Shown: in pieces, positions 32,411-40,423 of the stretch
Layout of the letters: the number at the start of each line of letters is the position of its first letter
Numbering within the stretch: the stretch's first letter is position 1
Source: CAZPMT01 sp964587655
GTDB lineage: Bacteria; Hydrogenedentota; Hydrogenedentia; Hydrogenedentales; SLHB01
Direction of reading: 5' to 3'
Assembly (NCBI GenBank): GCA_964587655.1
Contig: CAZPMT010000013.1
Span: 1 to 64,000, forward strand
Length of the DNA: 64,000 bases
Translations under genes and position numbers: made by a program
The notes under the pieces: model-generated
The model's input: the letters and a program-made list of their open reading frames with translations, nothing else
What the model was told of the DNA's origin: nothing
Databases searched by the model: none

Positions 32411-33141
32411 TGCATTACTCCCTGTTGTTCCACATTGCCGGCGGCGCGCAACACGCCGTCTTCCATTTCAAGTATTCGGTCGAAAACATCGAGCGCCCGG
32501 TGATCGTGGGTGACGACGATGACGCCGGCGTTCTGCTCGTGCGCTACTTGCCTGAAGAGTTCCATCACTTGACGTCCGCGGACACTGTCGAGGGCGGCGG
32601 TGGGTTCGTCGGCGAGAATGAGGTTGGGGCGGTTAGCCAGCGCCCGCGCTACCGCGACGCGTTGCTGCTCGCCGCCGGAGAGCTTCGAGGGCAGATTGTC
32701 TGCCCGCTCGCCCACACCCAGATAGTCGAGCAATTCCATCGCACGCCGCTTGGCGGAACGGGACGGATGGTCATTGATCTCCATCGCCAGCCGGACATTT
32801 TCCGCGGCCGTCAGGAAGGGGATCAGGTGGGCTTTCTGGAAGACGAAGCCCAAGTTCTGTCGGCGGAAACGGCGGACGTCGACCAGCAACCGGTGGTTAT
32901 CGAACACGGTGGTCTCGCCGATGATGATGCGGCCGTCGTTGGGCGTCAGGATCAGCCCTATGATGGTCAGCAGTGTCGATTTGCCTGCGCCGCTTGGACC
33001 AAGCAGTGCCACGACCTCGCCACGAGCCACGGTGAGCGCGGCATCGCGCAATGCGACGACTTCGGTGTGGCCGGCGCCGTAGATCTTCGTCAGACGGTCG
33101 GCTTCCAGGGCGGTCTTGCCGTTGCGGAGCGCGTCGTTCAT
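32407..33141 (-). CDS. ABC transporter ATP-binding protein (MacB/LolD/DevA-like)
   Basis: A 244-aa ATPase. Walker A is GPSGAGKST (about 43-51), the Q-loop lies in FVFQKAHLIPF, the signature is LSGGEQQRVAVARAL, Walker B is LILADEPTAALD and the H-loop is VVTHDHRAL. The 'DRLTKIYGAGHTEVVALRDA' opening and overall form fit the LolD/MacB/DevA group that powers FtsX-type permeases. The start at 33141 overlaps the permease stop by four bases. A long upstream extension to 33573 is antisense/shadow and is not used. With the permease and membrane-fusion protein it forms a complete tripartite exporter inside the metalloid operon. Confidence 0.92.
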   Translation of the reverse strand: MNDALRNGKTALEADRLTKIYGAGHTEVVALRDAALTVARGEVVALLGPSGAGKSTLLTIIGLILTPNDGRIIIGETTVFDNHRLLVDVRRFRRQNLGFVFQKAHLIPFLTAAENVRLAMEINDHPSRSAKRRAMELLDYLGVGERADNLPSKLSGGEQQRVAVARALANRPNLILADEPTAALDSVRGRQVMELFRQVAHEQNAGVIVVTHDHRALDVFDRILEMEDGVLRAAGNVEQQGVMQ

Positions 33142-34349
33142 GACAGCACCTCGTTCGGTTCGACGCTCATGGCCTTGGCAATACCGAGCAGACTCGCGAG
33201 AACCGAAATGCCCGCGACAACACCAGCCAACAACCACAAGTCTTCGGGGGTGATGACCACGGCGCGGGGAAACCACGGGAAAACCCACTGGCCAACGACG
33301 TACGCGACCACGTAACCCAAGCCGCCGAGCAGGAGCGCCTGTTGCAGGATCAGGCCGAGGATGATGCCGTTGCGTGCCCCCATCAGCTTGAGCATCGCGA
33401 TGTCGTGAAGTTTGTCTAGCGTGAGGGTATAGAGGATCAGGGCCATGATAATGCCCGATATGATAATGAGTAAAACGCGAAACAACCCGAGTTGGCGGCG
33501 GGCCTTGTCCACCATGCCGGCCACCAGCAGTTGCCGCTGGCCGTCCGAGGAATAAACCGAGACATCCGGCCATTGGGCAATGACCGACTGCACCTGCTTC
33601 AGATCGATGCCGGGCCGGAGCTTGACCAGGACCGCGCTGACGGCCAGCGGACCAAGGGCGGGAATACCCGAGGAAGGGCCGAGGCTGCGCTCGATCATCT
33701 GCGGCATGGTGCGCCCCAGGTCGATCTGTCCGGCACGGTTATAGCGGGCCGAGCGTTCCAGGCGGATCGCTTCGCCCGACTGGTCGAACTGAATTGCTTG
33801 GGCGTCATGAAGGGTGAAGAAGGCCATGGGATCCCCGGCCGTCGAGGTCATGGCCCGCGTGTGACCAATAACGGTGTAGGTGTTCTTGCCGAGTTTTACT
33901 TTCTCGCCGATGGACAGTTTGAGCGACTCATTGGCGATCATCTCGTAATGGGCCCGGCCCAAGGGCCGCCCGGCCACAATGGGTAGCCACTGGCCCCGGT
34001 CCTCCGGCCAGGACAGGCCTTGAAGCGTGAATCGCAGAGGCTGGCCGTTCCGCTCCCGCTGGATGATCGTCGAGACGAAGCCGCCACTGCTGAGCACGCC
34101 GGGTACGGCGCGGACACGGTCCTCCAGGTTGGCCGGGACGCGCGAGACCTCCGCGAAAGGCCCCCGCGTGTCCTTCTGGACCACCCACAGGTCGGCGTCG
34201 ATCCGGTCCACCAAAAGCGTCGCTTCCTGTATCATGCCCTGGTAGATGCCCCCCATTCCCATGACCACCATCAACAGCAACCCCAAGCCGATGGCCGTCA
34301 GTACGAAGCGGCCGAAGTTGTGGCGAATATCGCGGCTGGCAAGATTCAC
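33138..34349 (-). CDS. ABC transporter permease, FtsX/MacB (DevC-like)
   Basis: A 403-aa permease with the MacB-type layout. It has one N-terminal membrane helix (about 15-35), a large periplasmic domain (about 40-275) and three C-terminal helices (about 285-390) with the FtsX-family phrase LHDIAMLKLMGARNGIILGL. The short DevC-like N-terminus (LASRDIRHNFGRF) and separate ATPase gene resemble cyanobacterial DevBCA and similar exporters. GTG 34349 overlaps the stop of the membrane-fusion gene. The substrate is unknown; operon context suggests a metalloid-thiol or organometalloid compound (inference). Confidence 0.88.
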   Translation of the reverse strand: MNLASRDIRHNFGRFVLTAIGLGLLLMVVMGMGGIYQGMIQEATLLVDRIDADLWVVQKDTRGPFAEVSRVPANLEDRVRAVPGVLSSGGFVSTIIQRERNGQPLRFTLQGLSWPEDRGQWLPIVAGRPLGRAHYEMIANESLKLSIGEKVKLGKNTYTVIGHTRAMTSTAGDPMAFFTLHDAQAIQFDQSGEAIRLERSARYNRAGQIDLGRTMPQMIERSLGPSSGIPALGPLAVSAVLVKLRPGIDLKQVQSVIAQWPDVSVYSSDGQRQLLVAGMVDKARRQLGLFRVLLIIISGIIMALILYTLTLDKLHDIAMLKLMGARNGIILGLILQQALLLGGLGYVVAYVVGQWVFPWFPRAVVITPEDLWLLAGVVAGISVLASLLGIAKAMSVEPNEVLS

Positions 34350-35548
34350 GGGGCCTTCACCGGCACAACGGCGCGGCCCTCGGTCAACGGCTTGTCCTTG
34401 GGGTCATGGAGCCAAACGACTGTCTCTCCGGCGGTCAAGTCCTTGGTAACCTCGACGGTTTCGGCCCCGCGCAGCCCCAGGGTCACGCTCCGCCACTGAG
34501 CGTGTCCGGCATGATCCACGAAGATCCCCAGGCGGCCCCCTTGCCAGGTAATCGCTTGCTGAGGCACAAGCAAGACCTGGTCTTTTTCGGCCGTCTGGAT
34601 ATAGACCTCGGCCCGCTGGCCCACGGCCCAAGTCTTGGGCAGATCTTTGACCGTCACATCCACCAGGAACTCGCGCGTCTCCCGATCCGCCAAGGGCGCC
34701 AAGCGGGTGACCGTGCCGCTGCACGACCTGTCAGGAGCGGAGCGGAACACGACACGGGCTGGCTGGCCAACGGCCAGAGACTCCATGGCCGTTTCGTCCA
34801 CCCACGCCGACACCCACATCTGTTCGGTGGAGATGATTTGCAGAATTTCGCTGCCTGGAACGACGATGTCGCCCGGCTCGCGGCTGCGGCGGAGAACCAG
34901 GCCATCAAAGGGGCTGGCGATCTGGGTGTCCGCCAGGCGCTCCTGGTGGTAGCGCAGCGTTTCCTCGGCCTTGACCACCTGCCGCTCGATTTCGACCTTG
35001 GCCAACTGCGCTCGCCTCAACTGAGCCTCGGCAACGTCTCGCTGTTGTCTGGCCTTGTCGAGGTCTTCCTCGCTGACGAACTTCTTGGCAGTTAGTTGCG
35101 CATCGCGGTCATAGGAGGCGCGGGCCTGCACGGCCGTGGCGCCCGCGCCGGCGATGTCCGCCGCGGCGCGATCCACGCCGGCCTTGCTTGTCGCGACATC
35201 CGCCTTGGCCATCTCCACCTGTTGGCGCAGATCGCCGTCGTCCAGCGTGGCCAGCAGTTGTCCTTTCGTGATGCGGTCGCCCTCATCGGCCAGCACCTGC
35301 GCGACCCTACCTGAGATCCTTGCGCTGATGATAGCCTGCACCCGGGCTTCCAGCGTTCCGGTGCCCATCACTTCGGCCACGATTGGGCCGGGAGTGGCAA
35401 CGTGCGATTCGACAAGCACGGGCGCAAAGCGAAGGCGGTACAACACAAACGCCGCTATCGCCGCGACAATTGCCAGCTTCCAACCCACCGAGAACGCCCG
35501 CCTCGTTAATCGCCGGACCGCGCCCGGATATTTCCTCTCTGTAGCCAT
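34346..35548 (-). CDS. membrane-fusion (HlyD/MacA/DevB-like) periplasmic adaptor
   Basis: A 400-aa adaptor of the HlyD/RND-MFP family with an N-terminal membrane anchor (AFSVGWKLAIVAAIAAFVLY). It has a lipoyl-like half motif (ARISGRVAQVLADEGDRITK), a long coiled-coil hairpin (about 110-200) and a second lipoyl half (DTQIASPFDGLVLRR). A beta-barrel region with 'SAWVDETAMESLAVGQPARV' follows. It would link the MacB-like permease to the outer membrane. ATG 35548 follows AGAAAGG. No TolC-like gene is in the window, so the outer channel must be elsewhere. Confidence 0.9.
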   Translation of the reverse strand: MATERKYPGAVRRLTRRAFSVGWKLAIVAAIAAFVLYRLRFAPVLVESHVATPGPIVAEVMGTGTLEARVQAIISARISGRVAQVLADEGDRITKGQLLATLDDGDLRQQVEMAKADVATSKAGVDRAAADIAGAGATAVQARASYDRDAQLTAKKFVSEEDLDKARQQRDVAEAQLRRAQLAKVEIERQVVKAEETLRYHQERLADTQIASPFDGLVLRRSREPGDIVVPGSEILQIISTEQMWVSAWVDETAMESLAVGQPARVVFRSAPDRSCSGTVTRLAPLADRETREFLVDVTVKDLPKTWAVGQRAEVYIQTAEKDQVLLVPQQAITWQGGRLGIFVDHAGHAQWRSVTLGLRGAETVEVTKDLTAGETVVWLHDPKDKPLTEGRAVVPVKAP

Positions 35549-35562
35549 CCAGCCTTTCTTCT

Positions 35563-36261
35563 TTATGGGGCAGTGTAAATCATCCAGATGCCGCCCAGCA
35601 ATACCAACACTCCGCATATCTTTTTCACGAGGGTTGTTCCGCGTGAGTTCTCATTCCAGTTGAGAAACCGCTGAACAACTTCCGTGGAGGTGCCCGCGAC
35701 GACAATCACGGAGCAGTGGCCGATGCCATACGCCATAAGAAGAAGTACGCCATACGCCATATTGGTGGCGGCAAGCTTGAACGTGACTGCGAGCATGGGC
35801 GCCATGTACGCAAACGTGCAGGGGCCAAGGGCCACGCCAAACACCAGCCCCAGGACCAGAGCGGCCAGCAGTCCCTTCCTTGTCATGCCCACTTGTCCCG
35901 GACCGGACCACGGCATCGGGATGACGTCCAACAGATGCAGGCCGACGAGGAAGAAAATGACGGCGACGAAGTAGTTCGCGTAGCGCCCAACATCGCCCAT
36001 CATCCGTCCCGCCGCCGCCGTAATCACGCCAATCAGGCCTATCGTCACCAAGATACCCAAGGCGAAAAGGAATGAGATCAGGAACGCGCGCTTGGTGGAA
36101 ATGCGTCCCTGATCATCGATGAAGCCGACGATCAACGGGATGCTGGCGAGGTGACAGGGACTAAGAACAATGCTGAGTATCCCCCATATGACCGCGGCCG
36201 CCACGGCAATCGCGGGTGTTCCTTCGACAGCACGGGTCAGTGTGGTAAAGACTTCTTGCAT
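35563..36261 (-). CDS. CcdA/DsbD-like thiol-disulfide transmembrane protein
   Basis: A 232-aa protein with six membrane segments, of the CcdA / DsbD-beta family that carries reducing power across the membrane. The two redox cysteines are in LSPCHLASIPLIVGF (about residue 35) and GPCTFAYMAPML (about 147), each followed by the usual Pro-containing segment. It lies between the thioredoxin-fusion gene (61 bp upstream) and the membrane-fusion gene (14 bp downstream). It likely supplies electrons to the thioredoxin domain of its upstream neighbour outside the membrane. That partnership is inferred from gene order and family chemistry. Confidence 0.88.
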   Translation of the reverse strand: MQEVFTTLTRAVEGTPAIAVAAAVIWGILSIVLSPCHLASIPLIVGFIDDQGRISTKRAFLISFLFALGILVTIGLIGVITAAAGRMMGDVGRYANYFVAVIFFLVGLHLLDVIPMPWSGPGQVGMTRKGLLAALVLGLVFGVALGPCTFAYMAPMLAVTFKLAATNMAYGVLLLMAYGIGHCSVIVVAGTSTEVVQRFLNWNENSRGTTLVKKICGVLVLLGGIWMIYTAP

Positions 36262-36322
36262 GGTCTATAGGACTCCCATCTCCGCAAGTCTCTTCGCACA
36301 ATCCACCTCGCGTCATGATTGA

Positions 36323-37693
36323 TTACTTCGGCGCGCACTCGCCGATCTTGCAGGCCTTGCTGATCAGCTGGGGGGTGAGCTTCATTTTCTCGGCAAGGGC
36401 TTGTTCTATCGGGATCATCCTGCCGGTGGCCGTCGGATGGCCGTCCACCCATTTCTTGAGATTCGACTCATTGACGAAGAAGGCCTGCTTGAAGCACCCC
36501 GTCGAAACGAGTTTGGCTTCCGCATCCATCTTCGCGCCAGCCCACGCGATGGCGGACTGTGGTTCGAGCGAGCTTACATGACCGCCCGCGGTTCTCACAC
36601 GAATGTGCTCGCCCGTCAATGCGTCTTTCGCGTTCACCTCGATATCCTTCTGCAATCGTGCGGCAACCCCGAGAGCGCACATGGTGCAGCAGCCCCAGGT
36701 GTTGAGCCCCTCGACTTTCACGGCGCAGGCGTCTTCGGGATACACCGCTCTGTCGCAGAAACCACAGCGCGTGGCCAGTTGCTTCTCTTGAAGCGCGGCC
36801 CAATCAACGATGTTCCCGCCGCTGGATCGTTGCTCGGTTACGGCCACGGCCGGGTCGGCAAACGACTTGACGGTGGGACGGCTATCAGCGTCGACCCCAT
36901 AGACATATTTCGCTTGCGTGGACGGAACGATAGAGCCCGTGGCCCAGTCCGTCACGGTTACGTTTTCGACGGGGGGCTTAGCCTCGACCATACTGGAATA
37001 GGTGATGAAGTAACAATGGGGCGAACAGAAGATTACGTCGCCCTTGTTTGTTTTCATGACCGTCCGCGTCCTGGGATTCACGTCGCCGTCGCACATGTAG
37101 CAGACGCTTTCCTTGGGCCGGTTGTCGGGCGCGGCGGGGTCCAGGCGGCTGAAGGCCGGAGGCGTACCGGCCGCTGGAGCGGAGCGGGCAAGATCCACGC
37201 CCAGCTCTTTCCACTTGGCAAGAATGTCCTCCTTGGAAAAGAAACCCTCGTGGCGGAAGCGTTCCTTGCCTGTGGCATCGTAGAAGATCTGTGTAGGAAT
37301 AAGGTTGATACCGTATTTCTTTGCTTCGTCCGGGTTCTGCCAGACGTCGATGAAGACCACTTCAAGCTTGCCCGCGTGATTCTTCTTCAGTTCTTCAAGA
37401 ATGGGGGCCATCATTTTGCACGGGATGCATTTGTCCGCACCGAGGTCCACCAGCCGCGGCAGAGCTGTTTTGGCTGCCGGCTCCGTGGGTTGCCCCGCAA
37501 CCGCGGGCCCGGGCGCCGCCTCCGCGGGTTTGACATCGGTTGGGGCGCTGCCCGGTACGGTCGTGGCAGGCGTATGATTTTTCATGTAGAGGGCCGCGCC
37601 CACGGCGAGGGCAAGAACAACAACGATGGCCACCTTCGTCCACGCGCCGGAGCGGGCCGACGTGGCATTGGCCTCAGAATCATTACTTTCCAT
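36323..37693 (-). CDS. membrane-anchored thioredoxin fused to a Cys-rich (TRASH/NosL-like) metal-binding region
   Basis: A 456-aa protein. Residues 21-37 are one membrane anchor, followed by a Pro/Ala linker and a thioredoxin domain (about 78-165) with active site CIPC (89-92) and cis-Pro in LIPTQIF. The C-terminal half (about 195-455) is Cys-rich: CYMC (198-201), CSPHC (223-227), CGFC (310-313), then C323, CC at 335-336, C339, C400, C448 and C453. These paired cysteines look like TRASH, YHS or NosL-type metal-binding knuckles, perhaps duplicated. A thioredoxin coupled to a metal(loid)-binding head could reduce or release a bound thiol-metalloid in the periplasm, with CcdA as electron donor. 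I do not recognise this fusion as a named family. Confidence 0.7.
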   Translation of the reverse strand: MESNDSEANATSARSGAWTKVAIVVVLALAVGAALYMKNHTPATTVPGSAPTDVKPAEAAPGPAVAGQPTEPAAKTALPRLVDLGADKCIPCKMMAPILEELKKNHAGKLEVVFIDVWQNPDEAKKYGINLIPTQIFYDATGKERFRHEGFFSKEDILAKWKELGVDLARSAPAAGTPPAFSRLDPAAPDNRPKESVCYMCDGDVNPRTRTVMKTNKGDVIFCSPHCYFITYSSMVEAKPPVENVTVTDWATGSIVPSTQAKYVYGVDADSRPTVKSFADPAVAVTEQRSSGGNIVDWAALQEKQLATRCGFCDRAVYPEDACAVKVEGLNTWGCCTMCALGVAARLQKDIEVNAKDALTGEHIRVRTAGGHVSSLEPQSAIAWAGAKMDAEAKLVSTGCFKQAFFVNESNLKKWVDGHPTATGRMIPIEQALAEKMKLTPQLISKACKIGECAPK

Positions 37694-37749
37694 TTTCCTT
37701 CTCCTTGCATGGAATTGCGATTCGCAAACGCATCAAGTGCTCCATGTAT

Positions 37750-38133
37750 TCAGCAGGCCAAGAGCGGTTTCGCTTGTTCGGCGGCGGCACGGATGTTGCC
37801 CGCGTTGGCCGGCGAGGCGCCCTTTGCCAAACCGATGTCGGACAGCCGCAGGTGGGCGAAGTCCTTGAACCCGGCGTGCTCCAGCGTGTGCCGCGCACAG
37901 TCCTTTGGACAGCCATCGATCGCCAGGATCTTGCCAGCGGCTTGGACGTTCAGCAGCATGTCCTCGATGTGGCCGCCAACTCCGGCTAGGCAGTACATCT
38001 TGCCCGCGCCCTCCCTGGTCAACTTACGAGCCGCCTGATCGGCGATTTCCCCGACGTCGGCGGCTCCGGAACACGGGAAGATCAGTTTTGGGGCCGTGCT
38101 GAACGCACGGCTTTCTTTCGCATTCTCACTCAT
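37750..38133 (-). CDS. putative zinc-binding (DGC/COG4273-like) Cys protein
   Basis: A 127-aa cytoplasmic protein of the type annotated as 'putative zinc-binding protein' with a DGC-like motif. It has LIFPCSGAADVGEIADQAAR near the start, MYCLAGVGGHIEDM in the middle, and ILAIDGCPKDCARHTLEHAG, where the conserved D-G-C-x-x-x-C lies. The biochemical role of the family is not established; it recurs beside permease and thioredoxin genes. ATG 38133 is preferred (AAAGGA upstream). It sits 60 bp after the small redox protein and 56 bp before the thioredoxin fusion. Confidence 0.75.
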   Translation of the reverse strand: MSENAKESRAFSTAPKLIFPCSGAADVGEIADQAARKLTREGAGKMYCLAGVGGHIEDMLLNVQAAGKILAIDGCPKDCARHTLEHAGFKDFAHLRLSDIGLAKGASPANAGNIRAAAEQAKPLLAC

Positions 38134-38193
38134 GACTCGTATCCTTTCCATGCGCCATTTTGCACAAAGCCGCCCCAACAGCGGCTACCTTGT

Positions 38194-38430
38194 TTACGCC
38201 AGCAGTTTTTTCAGTTCCGTCACATCGGGGACTTTGCCCACAACCTTGACTTGTCCATCCACAACCAGCGCTGGCGTCATCATTACGCCGAAACCCATGA
38301 TGGCGTTGATATCGGTGATCTTGACCAAGTGGTATTCCACGCCGAGTTCTTTGGCGGCGGCCTCGGTATTCTCCGACAACTTCTCGCACTTCGGGCAGCC
38401 AGTTCCCAGTATCTGCAAGAGCTTCATCAT
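38194..38430 (-). CDS. small thioredoxin-like redox-active disulfide protein
   Basis: A 78-aa thioredoxin/glutaredoxin-fold protein. The active site is GCPKC (about 11-15) after 'LLQILGTG', then a helix, 'VEYHLVKITDINAIMGFGVM' and the cis-Pro segment MTPALVVDGQVKVVGKVPD. It matches the 'redox-active disulfide protein 2' type common beside pfam03773 permeases. It is probably a cytoplasmic thiol carrier for the metalloid pathway and may stand in for the reductant that arsC usually needs; no arsC is present. The start codon follows AAAGGA. Confidence 0.88.
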   Translation of the reverse strand: MMKLLQILGTGCPKCEKLSENTEAAAKELGVEYHLVKITDINAIMGFGVMMTPALVVDGQVKVVGKVPDVTELKKLLA

Positions 38431-38490
38431 TCGTTCCTTTCCATGTCTGTGTCTCTCGCCGAAAGACTGCGCGCCAAGCCGCTCCTTACC

Positions 38491-39789
38491 CTACCGGATT
38501 GCCCCGAATAACATCCCGGCAATCGTGGACATGATTACCACCAAAGAGCAGTACACGAAGGTCTTCTTAATACCCATGATGCTGCTGATAACCAGCATGC
38601 TGGGCAATGAAAGTGCGGGACCGGCCAGCAGCAGCGCGAGCGCCGGGCCCTTGCCCATGCCGGAGCCGATGAGGCCCTGCAAAATGGGGACCTCCGTCAG
38701 CGTGGCGAAGTACATGAAGGCCCCGATTAAGGCCGCCAGGAAATTGGAGAACAGCGAGTTGCCCCCAACCGCCCAATTCACCCAGGCGTTCGGAATCAAC
38801 CCCTCTTGTCCCGGCCTGCCCAAGAGCGCCCCGGCCACCAACACCCCGAGAAGAAGCAGCGGTAGTATTTGCTTGGCGAATTCCCAAGTGACGCCGAACC
38901 ATTCGCCCATCTCGCCGTCACTGGTGCTGGTGATGACGGACAGTCCGATGGACGCCGCGGCAAAAGCCAGGATGGGCTCGTGTGGGAACAACGCGGCCAG
39001 AATGACTGTCGGAATCGCAACCAGCACCACTTTCCACCAGGGAAGATGGAACCACGCCGTCAGGATTACGCCGAAGCCTACGGCGCAGACCGCCGTAATC
39101 GCCCACTTTGCGCTGTAGATGGCATACCAGAGTCCCGTACCGGATACCGGCTTGCCCCAGTTCGAGAACACGAGAATCGCCATCATCGACCCGAAGTAGA
39201 CGGCGGTCTTCCACAAGGGACGTAGAACTTCCGGGGTCGGCATGGCGGCCTGGGCGATGGCTTTCTGAGCCTCTTCTTTCCTGAAAATCACGTGCATCAG
39301 AAGCCCAATGACGACACTGAAACCGATGGCCCCCACCGCCCGCGCCACGCCCATTTCCAGACCTAGAACGCGCGCCGTCAACACAATCGCCAATACGTTG
39401 ATAGCCGGGCCGGAGTAGAGGAACGCCGTGGCCGGACCCAAACCGGCCCCCATCTTGTAGATGCCGCCGAACAGCGGCAACACCGTACACGAGCAGACCG
39501 CCAAAATCGCGCCGGACACGGAAGCCACGCCGTAGGCCAGCACCTTATTTGCCCCTGCGCCCAGGTATTTCATCACAGACGCTTGGCTGATGAACACCGA
39601 GATGGCGCCGGCAATAAAGAACGCGGGAACCAGGCAAAGCAGCACGTGCTCTTGCGCATACCATTTGACCAAGAGGAGCGATTCCATGATCGCGTTGTCG
39701 AAACGTGGAATGCCCACCGGCAGGTAGAAGCATGCGACGAACACGGCCACGATTGCGGCCAAGGGCTTCCACTCTTTCTTCCAGTCCAT
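38491..39789 (-). CDS. permease of the pfam03773 (ArsP/DUF318) family
   Basis: A 432-aa permease with about ten to twelve membrane segments in two related halves. The first half carries the family's AVCSCTVLPLFGGIYKMGAG (CSC at 99-101) and FLYSGPAINVLAIVLT; the second carries TLTEVPILQGLIGSGMGKGP and LLAGPALSLPSMLVI. Family members include ArsP, which exports trivalent organoarsenicals such as methylarsenite, and other metal or thiol-linked permeases. The sequence does not settle the substrate. ATG 39789 follows GAGGGTG. It is the first structural gene after arsR (101 bp gap), and Acr3 is the last, so the operon has two different metalloid-type permeases. Confidence 0.82.
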   Translation of the reverse strand: MDWKKEWKPLAAIVAVFVACFYLPVGIPRFDNAIMESLLLVKWYAQEHVLLCLVPAFFIAGAISVFISQASVMKYLGAGANKVLAYGVASVSGAILAVCSCTVLPLFGGIYKMGAGLGPATAFLYSGPAINVLAIVLTARVLGLEMGVARAVGAIGFSVVIGLLMHVIFRKEEAQKAIAQAAMPTPEVLRPLWKTAVYFGSMMAILVFSNWGKPVSGTGLWYAIYSAKWAITAVCAVGFGVILTAWFHLPWWKVVLVAIPTVILAALFPHEPILAFAAASIGLSVITSTSDGEMGEWFGVTWEFAKQILPLLLLGVLVAGALLGRPGQEGLIPNAWVNWAVGGNSLFSNFLAALIGAFMYFATLTEVPILQGLIGSGMGKGPALALLLAGPALSLPSMLVISSIMGIKKTFVYCSLVVIMSTIAGMLFGAIR

Positions 39790-39890
39790 CACCCTCAGTC
39801 CTTTCGCACACCTAATGGCTAATTGCGATAATTGCCAAACATCGTCCGCAAAGGTCACACATTCCGAAACCGAATCAGTGGTGAAGAAGA

Positions 39891-40214
39891 CTATTCGTTG
39901 ACTAACGCCCGCTGCCGACGGGCGTTTTCCTGAAGCACGTTCTCAATGCAACTGAAGAAGTTCAGTATGCACGGGCAGCGCAGGCGATAGAAGACCTGCA
40001 AACCGCGCTTGTCGTCCTCGACGACGCCCGCATTCTTGAGGACCGAGAGATGTTTTGAGACCGTGGAAATATCCGCGCCGATCTTTTCGCGCAGTTCACA
40101 AACACAACGCTCGCCCTTGGACAGTTCATCCACGATAAACAGCCGGGTTGGATGTGCGAGCGCCTTTACGATCCCGGCCCGCGCTTCAAACAGAGCCTGC
40201 TTTCTTGCGTCCAC
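39891..40214 (-). CDS. arsR: ArsR-family metalloid-responsive repressor
   Basis: A 107-aa winged-helix repressor. The recognition region is IGADISTVSKHLSVLKNAGVV. Cysteines are in ERCVCELREKI (the classic ELCVCDL-like arsenite/antimonite site) and in a second cluster RLRCPCILNFFSC near the C-terminus. Metalloid binding is expected to release it from DNA. GTG 40214 follows AAAGGAGG. Its promoter carries a perfect palindrome over the -10 box (40239-40254), so autoregulation of the whole operon is likely. The operon of eleven genes runs leftward to 30993. Confidence 0.93.
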   Translation of the reverse strand: MDARKQALFEARAGIVKALAHPTRLFIVDELSKGERCVCELREKIGADISTVSKHLSVLKNAGVVEDDKRGLQVFYRLRCPCILNFFSCIENVLQENARRQRALVNE

Positions 40215-40238
40215 GGCGGCCTCCTTTAGTTTTGCTAT

Positions 40239-40272
40239 TTGGTATTATAACCAATTATTTGTGGCCTGTCAA
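40239..40272 (-). promoter_or_regulatory. consensus sigma-70 promoter with ArsR-type operator
   Basis: Read on the minus strand, TTGACA (40272-40267), a 17-bp spacer and TATAAT (40249-40244) form a perfect consensus promoter for arsR. The -10 box is the centre of the palindrome TTGGT-TATAAT-ACCAA (40254-40239), well placed for a dimeric repressor to block RNA polymerase. Confidence 0.85.
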
Positions 40273-40329
40273 CCAGGAAGAGTCAATAGACACAAAGACC
40301 AGAAGACAACTAATCGACATCCCTTTTCC

Positions 40330-40411
40330 ATCTGGAAATCAGGAACTCAGGAAGAGAATGGTGGCTGTGTGGTTGACCATTCGTGGTTTCCTGAGTTCTT
40401 GAGTTCCAGAT
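40330..40411. repeat. inverted repeat, 23-bp arms
   Basis: Arms 40331-40353 and 40388-40410 are complementary at 20 of 23 positions with a 34-nt loop; bases 40330 and 40411 also pair. The right arm ends 13 bp before the stop of the HTH-GspE gene and could act as a shared terminator-like structure. It lacks the internal palindromes of the twin elements. Confidence 0.65.
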
Positions 40412-40423
40412 TCGCCCGACGGG

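Noticed and set aside
36401..38038. 545-aa plus-strand open frame
   Set aside because: Lies antisense to the thioredoxin fusion and DGC genes, which have clear motifs; no recognisable domain.
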